Below, one piece after another: positions 44,084-53,988 of a DNA stretch of 64,000 nucleotides. The notes beneath the pieces are model-generated. The model was not told the DNA's origin. It was given only the letters and a program-made list of their open reading frames with translations, and made no database searches. The DNA is from Microscilla marina ATCC 23134 (lineage in GTDB: Bacteria > Bacteroidota > Bacteroidia > Cytophagales > Microscillaceae), in NCBI RefSeq assembly GCF_000169175.1, contig NZ_AAWS01000036.1, forward strand, positions 35,165 to 99,164, written 5' to 3'. Both the position numbers and the translations under genes were made by a program. How positions within the stretch are numbered: the stretch's first letter is position 1; the number at the start of each line of letters is the position of its first letter.

Positions 44084-45074
44084 TTAAGAGGTGCAGCTTG
44101 TTACCCCTTTTTTAATGCAATTAGGGTCATAAACTGTATTGTTCTTCCACAGAGTATAAATCAATATTAACAGTTTTCGTCCTACTGCAAGGGCACCAGC
44201 AGTTCCATTTCTTTTCTTAACAATCCTGTCATAAAAAGCACTGATCTCCTCAGAAGCTCTTCGGGCAGAATAGGCAGGAAAAAACAGAACACTTTTTATG
44301 TGCTTATTTCCTGTTTTTTTTATTTTTCCTGGACTTTCAATTTGTCCAGATTGTCTATGATTAATACCCAAAGCAGCGTAAGGTATAAGCTGTCGGGCAT
44401 TTTCTATTTTAGCAAAATCATCTGTTTCTGCCAAAATCGTAGCTGTTACAGTATAGTGTACTCCTGGAGTGGATAACACTTTTTCTACTTTCTCCTTGAT
44501 TTTTTTATTTTCCTCCTTTTGGCAGGTCAAATGCTTTTTGATGGCTTTATCAACTTGTTTTACCTGAGTTTCAACCAAAGATAAGTGTTCTTCAACCAAG
44601 ACTACTCTGTACTCTAGGGTAAAACTTGCGTGTAGTTGATTCTTAAGTTTGATTCTCTCTTTCTTGAGAGTAGACCTTTCTCTGGTTAATTCCCTAAGCG
44701 CCTGATAATATGGAGAAGAAGGTTCCATAATTTCAATTGGTGGTCTGTTTTCGATGTTTGAGAGAAGCTCTCTTTATATTTTTTTGCCTGAGTTGCCAAT
44801 ACCACTGAAAGTTTTTGACTTGCTCATAAAGATAAATAGTCAGTTTTTCATGATAAACCTCGGTGGCCTCTACTGTGAAAAACAAGGCTGCATCAGGGTA
44901 TCAATGCTCGTTCACCCATTTCAAAAAGGCTATAAAACCATTTGAAGTGTTCTTGAATTCCCGAATCCGTTGAACAACTGCCTCACGATCAATAAAGAAA
45001 CTTAGGCAAACTACGAAACTGTTTTTAGCAATATCAATTCCTACATTTTGAACAAGGACTTTAAAAGTATCCAT
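44084..45074 (-). pseudogene. IS110-family transposase, broken
   Basis: Read from ATG at 45074, the N-terminus is MDTFKVLVQNVGIDIAKNSF, the start of the IS110-type DEDD domain with its first Asp. The frame reaches an in-frame TGA at about 44898, then continues with FFTVEATEVYHEKLTIYLYE (the conserved E-A-T-G-VYHE motif). A frameshift near VKNFQWYWQ/VVLATQAKKYKES follows. The C-terminal part is open from 44728 to 44084 with the IS116/IS110/IS902 domain (LSTPGVHYTVTATILAE, GINHRQSGQIESPGKIKKTG). At least one stop and one or more indels make it inactive. No clear element ends can be seen, as is usual for IS110. Confidence 0.85.
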
Positions 45075-45263
45075 AATTTTAGGTGATTTATGGATATTAG
45101 AAAATTTTCATGCCGCCTTTATTCGTCAATCGAGATTTATAGTATAATATTAGGTACTGTGGAGACTCTGGGAAAATTACAAATAATGTCGGCAATCCCT
45201 CCATTAGGTAATTATCAAAAGATGTAACTTGTTAAACCTGCTCATATATTCTTTGCTAATATC

Positions 45264-45578
45264 CTAGTGCATATTAAATAAGTTGTCTATTAATTTGGAT
45301 GAATTAACTACGTTGAGCTCGCGAAAAGCTCGGTTTTGTTTTCTGACGAGTCGTGAAAATGGCGGATAGTTCGCTTTTTGAATTCCGATGCATATCGGAA
45401 CCTTAACTATCTAACTTTTTACGAGGAAGTCAGGGGCAAAAGCTCACAGTCCTCCGAGAACAAGCTCGGAGCTGTGAGCCGAACTTGATTCGGGGACGCC
45501 AAATAACCGAGCCTACAGCTCTGCTGTGGCGAGCTCTGCGAAGCTAATATGTGAGTAACTTAGTACCTAACGCACTAG
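45264..45578. mobile_element. MITE-like element, diverged copy 2 (315 bp)
   Basis: CTAGTGC (45264-45270) and GCACTAG (45572-45578) are inverted ends. Inside are AATTCCGATGCATATCGGAACC, split by one change from the motif in the other two copies, and the phrase GCTCTGCTGTGGCGAGCTCT followed by GCGAAGCTAAT, also found in the copy at 55617. The middle has a strong extra hairpin (CTCACAGCTCC-type, about 45448-45480). It is older or more changed than the copies at 7476 and 55617. The gap 45075-45263 before it holds nothing recognisable. Confidence 0.65.
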
Positions 45579-45691
45579 TTAAAACACTTACCTTTTTGTA
45601 CTTTTCAAAGACCTTTGTTTTTTTTAAAGATACGAGTTAAACAGGGCATAATATCGGTATTCATTGGCATTCAAGGACTTACCCTGGTTGG

Positions 45692-46426
45692 CTAAGAAGG
45701 GGTATAACTTTTAAAAAAGCTTTTGATTTTCATTTGAAGTACGCCCAGCAAAGCTTCTTTAAAAATACCTGACGACATTTTAGATTGTCCACGGGTACGG
45801 TCAGTAAAAATAATGGGGACTTCTTTTATTTTAAAACCAAATTTCCAAGTCAAAAACTTCATCTCAATTTGGAAGGCGTATCCTACAAAACGGATAGAGT
45901 CGAGCCCAATGGTCTGTAGTACTTTGCGGCGGTAACATTTAAACCCTGCTGTAGTATCTTGAATGGGCAAGCCAGTGATAAACCGGACATAATAACTGGC
46001 AAAATAAGACATCAATACTCTGCCCATAGGCCAGTTTACTACGTTTACTCCCTGAATATAACGCGAACCTATAGCCAGATCGTTGCCTTCTTCGCTGCAT
46101 GCCTTGTAGAGGTGAATCAAGTCCTTAGGATTGTGCGAAAAGTCGGCATCCATTTCGCAAATATATTCATAATTGCGTGCCAACGCCCATTTAAACCCAT
46201 GTATATAAGCTGTGCCTAGCCCTAGTTTGCCCTTACGTTCTTGAATAAAAAGGCGGTCAGGGTATTCAGCTTGTAGTTTCTTTACCATGTCTGCAGTTCC
46301 ATCAGGCGAACCGTCGTCTATCACAAGGAGGTCAAACTCTGTAGGCAATGAAAAAACTTTTCTGATAATATCCTCTATATTTTCAATTTCATTATAAGTG
46401 GGTATCACTACTATGGGGTTCTGCAT
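45692..46426 (-). CDS. Polyprenol-phosphate mannosyltransferase-like GT2 enzyme
   Basis: This encodes 244 residues. The GT2 fold starts with VVIPTYNEIENIE. The nucleotide-sugar motifs are VIDDGSPDGTAD (35-46) and the DxD motif at Asp93-Ala-Asp95 in EMDADFSHNP. The C-terminal pattern (DTTAGFKCYRRKVL, FTDRTRGQSKMS) is that of dolichol-phosphate mannose synthase (DPM1) relatives that lack membrane helices. It would transfer a sugar, likely mannose, from a nucleotide sugar to a polyprenyl phosphate at the inner membrane, feeding glycan or glycoprotein assembly. The full family length is present. It appears to be a single gene. Confidence 0.88.
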   Translation of the reverse strand: MQNPIVVIPTYNEIENIEDIIRKVFSLPTEFDLLVIDDGSPDGTADMVKKLQAEYPDRLFIQERKGKLGLGTAYIHGFKWALARNYEYICEMDADFSHNPKDLIHLYKACSEEGNDLAIGSRYIQGVNVVNWPMGRVLMSYFASYYVRFITGLPIQDTTAGFKCYRRKVLQTIGLDSIRFVGYAFQIEMKFLTWKFGFKIKEVPIIFTDRTRGQSKMSSGIFKEALLGVLQMKIKSFFKSYTPS

Positions 46427-46646
46427 CGTACTTTTCTTTTACACACACGCTTTCTTTACCAACGATTATACAGCAAAACTGGGGGTTAATCAGCAGACAA
46501 TCAAAGGTTTAACAGTTTTTAACTTTCGTTATATTTTGGCACCAATACTCTTGTGTTGGGCAACAGGGATCAAAAGTAGTGAAATATTGGTATTGTAAAA
46601 AGCGATTGGTAGTTTTAGGGTGTGGCGAGTGGTATTGGGCTTTACC

Positions 46647-46890
46647 CTATTTCAACAAGGGATTTATGATCACCCCAAACTTATTGTCTTTTTCTACCAC
46701 AGTAAGCCCCTCTGAGAAACTCTTTGCGGAATCAAACTCATGAGCAATTACCAGCTTGCCAGTTTTATCAATAAACCCCCACTTGTTACTGTATTTTACC
46801 GCAGCAAGTCCTCCCGAAAACTCTCTTACATTATGTATAGATATATTTAATCACCAGCTTGCCATTACAATCTATAACGAGTAAAAACAA
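46647..46890 (-). pseudogene. WG-repeat protein remnant
   Basis: On the minus strand one frame reads GGLAAVKYSNKWGFIDKTGK, then LVIAHEFDSAKSFSEGLTVV and EKDNKFGVIINPLLK before the stop at 46647. This is one and a half WG (KWG) repeats. Upstream the repeat continues in another frame (VIDCNGKLVIKY), so a frameshift separates them, and there is no start codon. It is the tail of a once longer WG-repeat protein. The rest of 46427-47001 has nothing else I recognise. Confidence 0.7.
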
Positions 46891-47001
46891 ACCCATACCA
46901 AGCCTTAAAATTGTTGAAGGCTTTCATTCACAACTGCTTTACACCAATTATTCATTATTCATCAAAAAATCTAACACCCTTACAATTGTAGTTAGCTCTA
47001 G

Positions 47002-48348
47002 CTATCCATTGGCAACCCCAGGTGCATATACTTGAGCAAGCTGTTCGGCAAGTTTCTTCCCTTTTTTGATACAATCAGGCAACGACACACCATCCTTCCA
47101 GTTGGCACATACAAACAGCTGTTCGTTTTCTATCTGTTCGGCAATACGATGCGCCTCTAGTATATTGGCGTCATACTGAGGCAGCGCTTTGTCCCATTTG
47201 TGCATATTGCGGTAAATAGGGCTATTGGTAATCTGGTAGTTTTCTGAGAGCTCCTGATGCACTTTACCCAAGGTGATTTGTTCTGATTGGGTAGTATTTT
47301 GGGGCAATTGACTCCCCCCCACAAAAGTTGTAAAGAGTACTTCTTCATCGGGACAACGCCCCGGAAACACCGAGCTTGACCAAATACTACCACTGGTATA
47401 CAAGCCTTCTATTTTGGGGTTTAGCCCACCAAAGCCATTCAAAAGGTGCTTTACCTCATGGCGCTTATAGGCCGAGTGTACGGCAGTGAGAGGAGGATAA
47501 TATATTTTACCCAATGCCTGGCTAAACTCAGGGTAAGTGTCGCTAAGAAAAGACTGAGAGGCAGGAGCAGAAGTAGCAATCACCAACTGTTTTACATCAT
47601 AGGTTTGTCCTTCATTGGTGTAGAGCACAAAGCCATTGTTATTTTTTTGAACATTGTTGATGGTTTTCCCTAGTTTTAGGTGGGTAAGCTGTTGAGCAAT
47701 GCCCTCGGGCAATGTTTGCATTCCTTTTTTAAAACTATAGGGCTTGCGTCGTTCAGCGCCTTTATTTTTAATAAAGCCCTTGAGCACTGAGCCATATTGT
47801 TGCTCGTAATTGTATAACTGTGGAAAAGCCTTGGCTACCAACAGTTGATCGGGATCACCAGCATAAATACCTGCCACAAAAGGGTTGAGAGCGTAGTCTA
47901 CAATTTCCCTGGAGAAACGTCGCTCAAAAAAATGAGTCAGGGTTTCGTTTTCAATCGTTTGCTTGGGTTTGTTGCGTTCTTTGAAAACAGCTACTTTGCT
48001 CGAAAAACTAAAAAAGCTATTGAATAGCAATTGTAAAGGCTTTGAAGGGAGTTTACGGTATTTGCCCGCCCTAAAAATATAACGATTTTGGCTTACATCA
48101 TTACTGGGCAATAGCTCGTCTTGCAAGCCTATTTCATTGATAAACTCCTTGAGTTCGCTGTCAAGCATAATAGAGTTTGGACCCAGTTCTAGTACATAAC
48201 TCTTACGGTTTATAGAGTTTTCCTGCATACTTCGTATATAGCCACCTGCTTGTTCCGAAGCTTCCAATAAAATATAAGGTATGCCGAGCTTTTGTAAATA
48301 AAATGCCAAACTTAATCCCGATATGCCCGCGCCAATGATCCCTATCAT
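47002..48348 (-). CDS. hemG: Protoporphyrinogen oxidase, HemY type
   Basis: This encodes 448 residues. The FAD-binding motif GAGISG is at residues 6-11, with LEASEQAGGYIRS after the second strand. The family segments LELGPNSIM, LNPFVAGIYAGDPDQLLVAKAFPQL (broken over about 146-170) and the C-terminal QLFVCANWKDGVSLPDCIKKGK are present. It oxidises protoporphyrinogen IX to protoporphyrin IX, the next-to-last step of heme synthesis, using FAD and oxygen, at the membrane face. Length and order fit the family. No other heme gene lies in the window. The last 11 residues vary. Confidence 0.93.
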   Translation of the reverse strand: MIGIIGAGISGLSLAFYLQKLGIPYILLEASEQAGGYIRSMQENSINRKSYVLELGPNSIMLDSELKEFINEIGLQDELLPSNDVSQNRYIFRAGKYRKLPSKPLQLLFNSFFSFSSKVAVFKERNKPKQTIENETLTHFFERRFSREIVDYALNPFVAGIYAGDPDQLLVAKAFPQLYNYEQQYGSVLKGFIKNKGAERRKPYSFKKGMQTLPEGIAQQLTHLKLGKTINNVQKNNNGFVLYTNEGQTYDVKQLVIATSAPASQSFLSDTYPEFSQALGKIYYPPLTAVHSAYKRHEVKHLLNGFGGLNPKIEGLYTSGSIWSSSVFPGRCPDEEVLFTTFVGGSQLPQNTTQSEQITLGKVHQELSENYQITNSPIYRNMHKWDKALPQYDANILEAHRIAEQIENEQLFVCANWKDGVSLPDCIKKGKKLAEQLAQVYAPGVANG

Positions 48349-48562
48349 AGTGTTATGTGTTAAGTTGAAATAGTATTGAAGGAATATAACTATTTGATTT
48401 GTAGATAGCTATGTGTTAAAGCCAATGTTGGAACGAATTTATAACTTCGAACCAGATCATTTTACAAAAATGGAGGTAAAATATCCAAAACTCAAGTTTT
48501 TGGTAGTGCCATTTGCCATGTCTTGAGATGTTTTTTTAGGTGCTGGCTCAATATATTGAATG

Positions 48563-48599
48563 AAAAAAAGCCACTATTCTTACAAGAATAATGGCTTTG
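48563..48599 (-). terminator. Terminator of the LRR lipoprotein gene
   Basis: On the minus strand AAAGCCATTATTCTT pairs with AAGAATAGTGGCTTT and a T-run follows (A-run at 48563-48569 on the plus strand). It lies about 40 bases past the stop at 48636. Confidence 0.8.
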
Positions 48600-48635
48600 A
48601 GTGCGATTAGCAACAATAGTTGTTTATTAATTTAA

Positions 48636-50102
48636 CTATTTTTTTGCGTAATCAACTTTTGTGTCTGGCAATGCTTTTGTCAACTGATCGGCAGCCGCCT
48701 GGCTCATGTTGGTTTTTCTTATTTTGATAAACTTCAATTGCTTCATACCATTGATAGCAGCTGGCAAATTGGTAATGGCGGTGTAGCTCAACTCCAGACG
48801 ATCAAGGTTGCGTAAAGCACCTATAGTAGGAGGCAATGTTTTGAAGTTTTTGTTAGACGATACCGACAAAGACTTCAACTTGGTCAATTGCCCAATAGCG
48901 GCGGGCAAAGCAGTAAGGTCGTTGCCATACATGTAGAAATACTCCAGGTTTTTAAGTTTCGATACATTGCCTGGTATTTTGGTGATTTTGCTGTTCGAGA
49001 TGTTCAACGTTCTTAGGGCGGGCATAGCCGAAATTAAATCAAAAGTACGGCTTAATTCGCCTTGCTCATACTCGTTGTTATCTAAAAACAATGCTTTTAC
49101 ACTTGCCAGGTTCTTTACATTTTTAGGCAGCTTTAGTGGCTTGCCTAGCTTTTGCATCCATATTTTTTGCAGCTTAGGCAAGTTTGCCAGTTTGTTGAAA
49201 GTATCTTCAAGATCAAGATTAGTACATCCGTTCAATTGCAGGTCATACAATTTCTCTAATTTGGGAGTACTTTCTGGTAGTTTTTGCAATCCGGTATTTT
49301 TACCCAAATACAACATGCTTAACTTGTTTAATTCACCCAATTCTTCTGGCAAAGCAGTCAGTTTGTTATCGCTTAGGGTAAGGTAGCGCAAGTTTTTCAG
49401 GTTTTTGATGCTTGCGGGCACGCTCGAAATCTGATTGCTCGCCAAAGTAAGATTTTTCAAGTTAGTCAACTGTCCCACTTTGTCCGACAAGTTGGTAATA
49501 TCGTTGCGGTGCAAGTACAAGTTTTCTAAACTGGCCAGGTTATAAATTTCTTCTGGCACTGCCGATAACTCATTGTAGCTCAGTTTCAACTCCTTGATCT
49601 TAGGTAATTGACCAATTTCGGCAGGTATAGATCCCAACTTATTGCTTTCTACCACCAAAGTTTCAAGGTTAGGCAATGAACCTATCTCTTTAGGCAATGA
49701 GGTAAGCTTGCAACTATGCAGCGAAATGTATTGTAGGTTTTTTAGTTTGCCAATGCGAGGGTCAAGGCTAGTCATGTCGCGGTTAAAAGCCAAATCAAGT
49801 CTTTGCAAGTGCTTGAGTTTAAAGAGTTCTTCAGGCAATGCAGATAGCTTTTTTTCGCGCAAGCTCAAGTAATATACTTTGTCAGGCTCTGCCAAAGCTT
49901 CTTCTATTGATTCATATTTTTTTGCTTTGCGCAAATCTGAATCTGAAATAAGTGGTATATTCCACTCCTCTTCTTTTACGTCCGCATTTTCTGTATTATC
50001 GGTGTTTTCGTCAGTAGCTTTGCTACCACCACCACAAGAGGTAAATAGTATAGTTCCAGCAATGAATGCCAGTGATAATGTAAATTTTCTGATTAACTTC
50101 AT
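48636..50102 (-). CDS. Leucine-rich-repeat lipoprotein
   Basis: This encodes 488 residues from the ATG at 50102. The longer frame adds 16 residues with no signal. The lipoprotein cysteine is residue 23 (LFTSCGGG), followed by an acidic linker rich in Asp/Glu/Asn (to about 50). The rest is about 17 leucine-rich repeats of 23-24 residues, with the pattern LxxLxxLxLxxNxLxxLPxEIGxL, the bacterial type also seen in Leptospira proteins. It should be attached to the membrane by its lipid and form a curved binding surface for another protein. No enzymatic domain is present. It is a single gene with a terminator. Upstream, the gap is about 140 bp to the promoter region. Confidence 0.9.
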   Translation of the reverse strand: MKLIRKFTLSLAFIAGTILFTSCGGGSKATDENTDNTENADVKEEEWNIPLISDSDLRKAKKYESIEEALAEPDKVYYLSLREKKLSALPEELFKLKHLQRLDLAFNRDMTSLDPRIGKLKNLQYISLHSCKLTSLPKEIGSLPNLETLVVESNKLGSIPAEIGQLPKIKELKLSYNELSAVPEEIYNLASLENLYLHRNDITNLSDKVGQLTNLKNLTLASNQISSVPASIKNLKNLRYLTLSDNKLTALPEELGELNKLSMLYLGKNTGLQKLPESTPKLEKLYDLQLNGCTNLDLEDTFNKLANLPKLQKIWMQKLGKPLKLPKNVKNLASVKALFLDNNEYEQGELSRTFDLISAMPALRTLNISNSKITKIPGNVSKLKNLEYFYMYGNDLTALPAAIGQLTKLKSLSVSSNKNFKTLPPTIGALRNLDRLELSYTAITNLPAAINGMKQLKFIKIRKTNMSQAAADQLTKALPDTKVDYAKK

Positions 50103-50286
50103 TTGGGTGTTAATATTTAATAGGTTTAGGTACAATTGTTTATTGTCCAATATAATAAAAGGTTAACACCAAGGAGAATTTTTTTTACTTTATTTAGTCA
50201 TAAGCCTTGCCTGATAGCGACTCTTTCCTGGCGGCGAGCCTACCTTGTTTTAGAATTACCTGGTAAACCATAAAGCCACTTAAATA

Positions 50287-52056
50287 CTATTCTGCCACCT
50301 CTTTATATTGCATTTTGTGCAATTGGGCGTACCAGCCATTTTTTGCCAGTAGTTCGGTATGCGTGCCTTGTTCTTTTATTTCGCCTTTGTCTAACACAAT
50401 AATTTTATCGGCCTTTTGAATGGTCGACAATCGGTGGGCAATTACTATAGAGGTACGCCCCTTCATAAGTTTTTCGATCGCACTTTGAATCAACTCTTCG
50501 GTTTCAGTGTCAACCGACGATGTAGCCTCGTCTAATACAATAATTTTAGGGTCGTACACCATAGCCCTTACAAAAGAAATAAGTTGACGTTGTCCTACCG
50601 AAAGCGTAGAGCCTCGCTCCATTACATTATATTCAAACCCTTCGGGAAGCTTCTCAATAAACCTGCGTGCGCCCACTAACTCAGCAGAAGTCAGGAGTTG
50701 GTCGCGGGTAATATGGGTGTTGCCCAGCACAATATTTTCTTTGATAGAGTTAGAAAACAAGAATACGTCTTGCAACACTACGCCAATTTTGGTGCGCAAA
50801 TGTGCCAGGTCATAGTCGTTTACATCGTGACCATCAAGCAAAATAGTGCCCTTGTTGATTTCGTAAAAACGACTCAACAAGTTGATAATAGAAGATTTAC
50901 CCGCACCTGTAGCACCCACCAAAGCCACGGTTTCCCCTTCTTTTACCTCAAACGAAATGTTTTTCAATACATAGTCTTCGTCTTTGTAAGCAAACCACAC
51001 CTTGTCGAAGCTAATATCTCCTTTGATATGCTCAGGGGCATAATCGCCTTCATTAGGAATGTGGTCTTTGTCATCGAGCAAGGTCAAAATACGGTGCATA
51101 CTTACAATGCCCATTTGCAAAGTATTGAAACGGTCGGCAAGCATACGTATAGGTCGGAAAAACAAGTTGATGTACATGATAAAGGCAATCAAAACTCCCA
51201 ACGAAACCTCTTCGTGCAGTACCCCACGCGCTCCATACCAAACCAACAACCCAGTGCCTCCTGCCGAGATGATTTCTGCCACTGGAAAGTAAATACTATA
51301 GTACAACACCGACTTGAGGTGGGCTTTGCGGTGTTCGCGGTTAATTTCTTTAAACTTTTTACTTTCATTGGCTTCACTGCCAAATATTTGTACCACACTC
51401 ATACCCGTGATATGCTCTTGTACAAACGAGTTGAGGTTAGACACTGCCGCGCGTACCTGGTCAAAGGCCACTTTAATTTTTTCTTTGAAAATATAGGTAC
51501 TCAATAGTAATAAAGGTAACAAAGACAAACTTACCAAAGTAAGTTGCCAGTGGGTGTAAAACATTACACCTAAAATAGCAAAAATGAGTAGTACATCGGC
51601 AAGTAGTGAGGCAATGCCCTGCGAGAATACATTAGAAAGTGTTTCAATATCTGATACGTTGCGGGTAACCAAACGCCCAATGGGGGTATTGTCATAAAAC
51701 TTTAAGCGCAAGCGTAAAATATGTTGGTAAAGTTGCACCCTGATGTCTTTGATGACGGTTTGTCCAAGCCAGTTAGACAGGTAAGTGTGGGCGTACATTA
51801 AAAATGCCTCAAAAGTAAGAATGACTACCATGAGTATAGAAATGTTCACCAAGCCGGGGTAGTCACCTGTTACTATGTAGTTGTCTACCGCAAACTGAAT
51901 GAGCAATGGTCGGGATGGACCAAATACTGCCGTGAGTACAGTAAGGAAGATTAATAAGTAAAAATATTTTTTATAAGCCCCAATAAAATCAAAAAGTCGT
52001 CTGAATGTTTTCCAATCCAATATTTTTTTTGACTCTGCTTTTTCTTTGTCTGCCAT
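50287..52056 (-). CDS. MsbA-like ABC exporter (fused membrane and ATPase domains)
   Basis: This encodes 589 residues. Six membrane helices lie in the first 330 residues. The nucleotide-binding domain has Walker A GATGAGKSS at 381-389, the signature LSVGQ at 485-489, Walker B IIVLDE at 505-510 and switch His540. It is a complete half-transporter that would work as a homodimer, as MsbA and LmrA-type exporters do, moving lipid or a hydrophobic compound out of the cytoplasm. The substrate cannot be named from sequence. The upstream neighbour truA is 111 bp away on the same strand, and the gap includes a short inverted element, so co-transcription is possible. Confidence 0.93.
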   Translation of the reverse strand: MADKEKAESKKILDWKTFRRLFDFIGAYKKYFYLLIFLTVLTAVFGPSRPLLIQFAVDNYIVTGDYPGLVNISILMVVILTFEAFLMYAHTYLSNWLGQTVIKDIRVQLYQHILRLRLKFYDNTPIGRLVTRNVSDIETLSNVFSQGIASLLADVLLIFAILGVMFYTHWQLTLVSLSLLPLLLLSTYIFKEKIKVAFDQVRAAVSNLNSFVQEHITGMSVVQIFGSEANESKKFKEINREHRKAHLKSVLYYSIYFPVAEIISAGGTGLLVWYGARGVLHEEVSLGVLIAFIMYINLFFRPIRMLADRFNTLQMGIVSMHRILTLLDDKDHIPNEGDYAPEHIKGDISFDKVWFAYKDEDYVLKNISFEVKEGETVALVGATGAGKSSIINLLSRFYEINKGTILLDGHDVNDYDLAHLRTKIGVVLQDVFLFSNSIKENIVLGNTHITRDQLLTSAELVGARRFIEKLPEGFEYNVMERGSTLSVGQRQLISFVRAMVYDPKIIVLDEATSSVDTETEELIQSAIEKLMKGRTSIVIAHRLSTIQKADKIIVLDKGEIKEQGTHTELLAKNGWYAQLHKMQYKEVAE

Positions 52057-52167
52057 TTTATTTATTCAATGGTTAAATTGTTGAGAGCTATGCCCGAAAT
52101 TCCGTTTTTCGCGAGTTTGTATTCTCCAATTGTTTTTATGAATTGCCAAAAACCGGGAGCAATTAAT

Positions 52168-52914
52168 TTAAATATAAGGGTACTCTACTTTTGCCAAAAA
52201 CAGCCCTTGAGCCGGTACCGACCAACCTGCCTGTTTGCGGTCTTTGTTTAATATAATTTGTTCAAACTCTTCAAGCGTTATTTTGCCCGAACCTACATTG
52301 AGCATAGTACCTGTAATTGCCCTCACCATTCCTCGCAAAAAGCGGTTTGCCTGAATATAAAACACTAACAAATTTACGTTGTAGGAAGTTTCTTTTTGCC
52401 AATAAGCTTGCTGAATATTGCAAAGATAGTGGTTTACATCTGTGTGCACTTTGCTAAAGCACTGAAAGTCTTCATGCTTTAACATGATTTGGGCAGCTTT
52501 GTTCATCAAGTCTATATCAAATCGGTGGAAATTGTAATAGCTTACCCCTCTCAGAAAAGGTGTTTTTTCTTGATTGATGCGGTACATATAATGCCTTTGC
52601 GTAGCGTCAAAACGGGTGTGTGCTTCTTCGTGTACATTGATCACTCGTTTGATAGAAATGTCTTCAGGTAGTATACCGTTCATTTTCTTGGCGAAAACCT
52701 CTCCATCAAGCGTTTGTTCGGTGTCGAAATGGGCATATTGCTGAATGGCATGTACTCCGGCATCGGTGCGCCCACTGCCTAAAATATCGGTGGGTTGCCT
52801 TAACAAAACACTTAGAGCATTTTGAATTTCGGCTTGCACCGAATGGGCGTTTTTTTGAATTTGCCAACCATGGTATTGGGTGCCACTATAGGCAAGTTCC
52901 AGAAAGTATCTCAA
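52168..52914 (-). CDS. truA: tRNA pseudouridine synthase A
   Basis: This encodes 248 residues, the normal length. The catalytic Asp is residue 51 in GSGRTDAGVHA. Other family segments are FLELAYSGTQYHGWQ, RHYMYRI and FLRGMVRAITGTMLNVG. It converts uridines 38-40 in the anticodon arm of many tRNAs to pseudouridine in the cytoplasm. The start is secure because MRYFLELAYSG is the usual N-terminus. It is the first gene of a possible two-gene unit with the ABC exporter. Confidence 0.95.
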   Translation of the reverse strand: MRYFLELAYSGTQYHGWQIQKNAHSVQAEIQNALSVLLRQPTDILGSGRTDAGVHAIQQYAHFDTEQTLDGEVFAKKMNGILPEDISIKRVINVHEEAHTRFDATQRHYMYRINQEKTPFLRGVSYYNFHRFDIDLMNKAAQIMLKHEDFQCFSKVHTDVNHYLCNIQQAYWQKETSYNVNLLVFYIQANRFLRGMVRAITGTMLNVGSGKITLEEFEQIILNKDRKQAGWSVPAQGLFLAKVEYPYI

Positions 52915-53331
52915 TGAATGTTAAAAATTAGCAAGTCAACCATTTTTTAGTTTAAGTGATCTGGAAAAAATAAGATGTGCCAATTCAAGAAAATATATTG
53001 TTCTCAGACGATTCAAAAAAAACGGTGCATAGCCAAAGATATGAAACTTTTTTTTTGAGAAGAATGAGGGCAATAGATACACTTTAATGGCTCAAATTAT
53101 TTATGAAAGATCACTAAGTAAGTAGCAGCAAGCAGTGAGTTATATTTTAACTCTGTCTTAGTACTTATTCAGGCAAAACTATACTTTAGGATAAACACAA
53201 TCAATATTACCTTTTGGGGTATTCTTATCTATTGTGGCGAAAGTAGTAATTTTTTTTGTGAAACGTTTAGGATGCTCTTATAGTATAATTATCTTATTGC
53301 CAGCAACTTAAACATACTTGTAGCTACTTAT

Positions 53332-53392
53332 AATTGACAAAGTTAAAAAAACTGCAATGATTGCCTGAAAATAAATTAGTAAATTACGTTTT
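53332..53392 (+). repeat. Direct repeat, left copy, in a 1-kb gap
   Basis: AATTGACAAAGTTAAAAAAA, CTGC-ATGATTGCCTGAAAA and TAAATTAGTAAATTACGTTT occur again, with only two differences, at 56154-56213. The copies bracket the FkbM and GT25 genes and the MITE. The gap 52915-53988 is otherwise very AT-rich, with no gene I can support, and probably carries promoters and remains of insertions. Confidence 0.85.
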
Positions 53393-53988
53393 CTCGATTT
53401 TTTATATAAATAGCATTAGTACCCTTACCCTCTATTGACTATTGGTCATATTTATTTTATTATGAGATATAAAAAATAATTATTTATTTAACTTGGTAAG
53501 TTGAGCATAATAACTTGTTTAAATAATGAATAGTTTTTTGTGTTAAATAAGTAAGCTCGACTTTAGTCATTTATGCAAACAAATATGAGCCTAATGCCTA
53601 TAAAAAAGCCTTTTTTAATTTTTAATGTTCATATAGTTTAGTATGACATCTAAAAATTAAATTTTGACCCAAGAACAACAAGCAGAGCTGACTTACTTTA
53701 GACTCAAGTAGGTCTTTGTTTACTTACTAATGTTTTCAAAATAAAGCATTTACTAATTCAATCTAAACCTTCATCAGCTAAAGAGTTTATTCCCGTAAAG
53801 TAGAGGTGAGTCAATGAAAGATCATTTGCTTGATTAAATTTATTCAGAAGGCATTTAAAAGACTATGAAAAAAACACAGGTAGTGCCGAAGTTTGGGTTT
53901 TATAGGCAAATCACCAAATTTTCCTGAATCGATTTGAACATTAATGAAGTCTTATTTTTAAACATATTCTAACTTAGTAAAAAAGAAA

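Noticed and set aside
44890..44905. In-frame TGA in the IS110 gene as selenocysteine or recoding
   Set aside because: The gene also has at least one frameshift and there is no sign of a SECIS-like hairpin; ordinary decay explains it.
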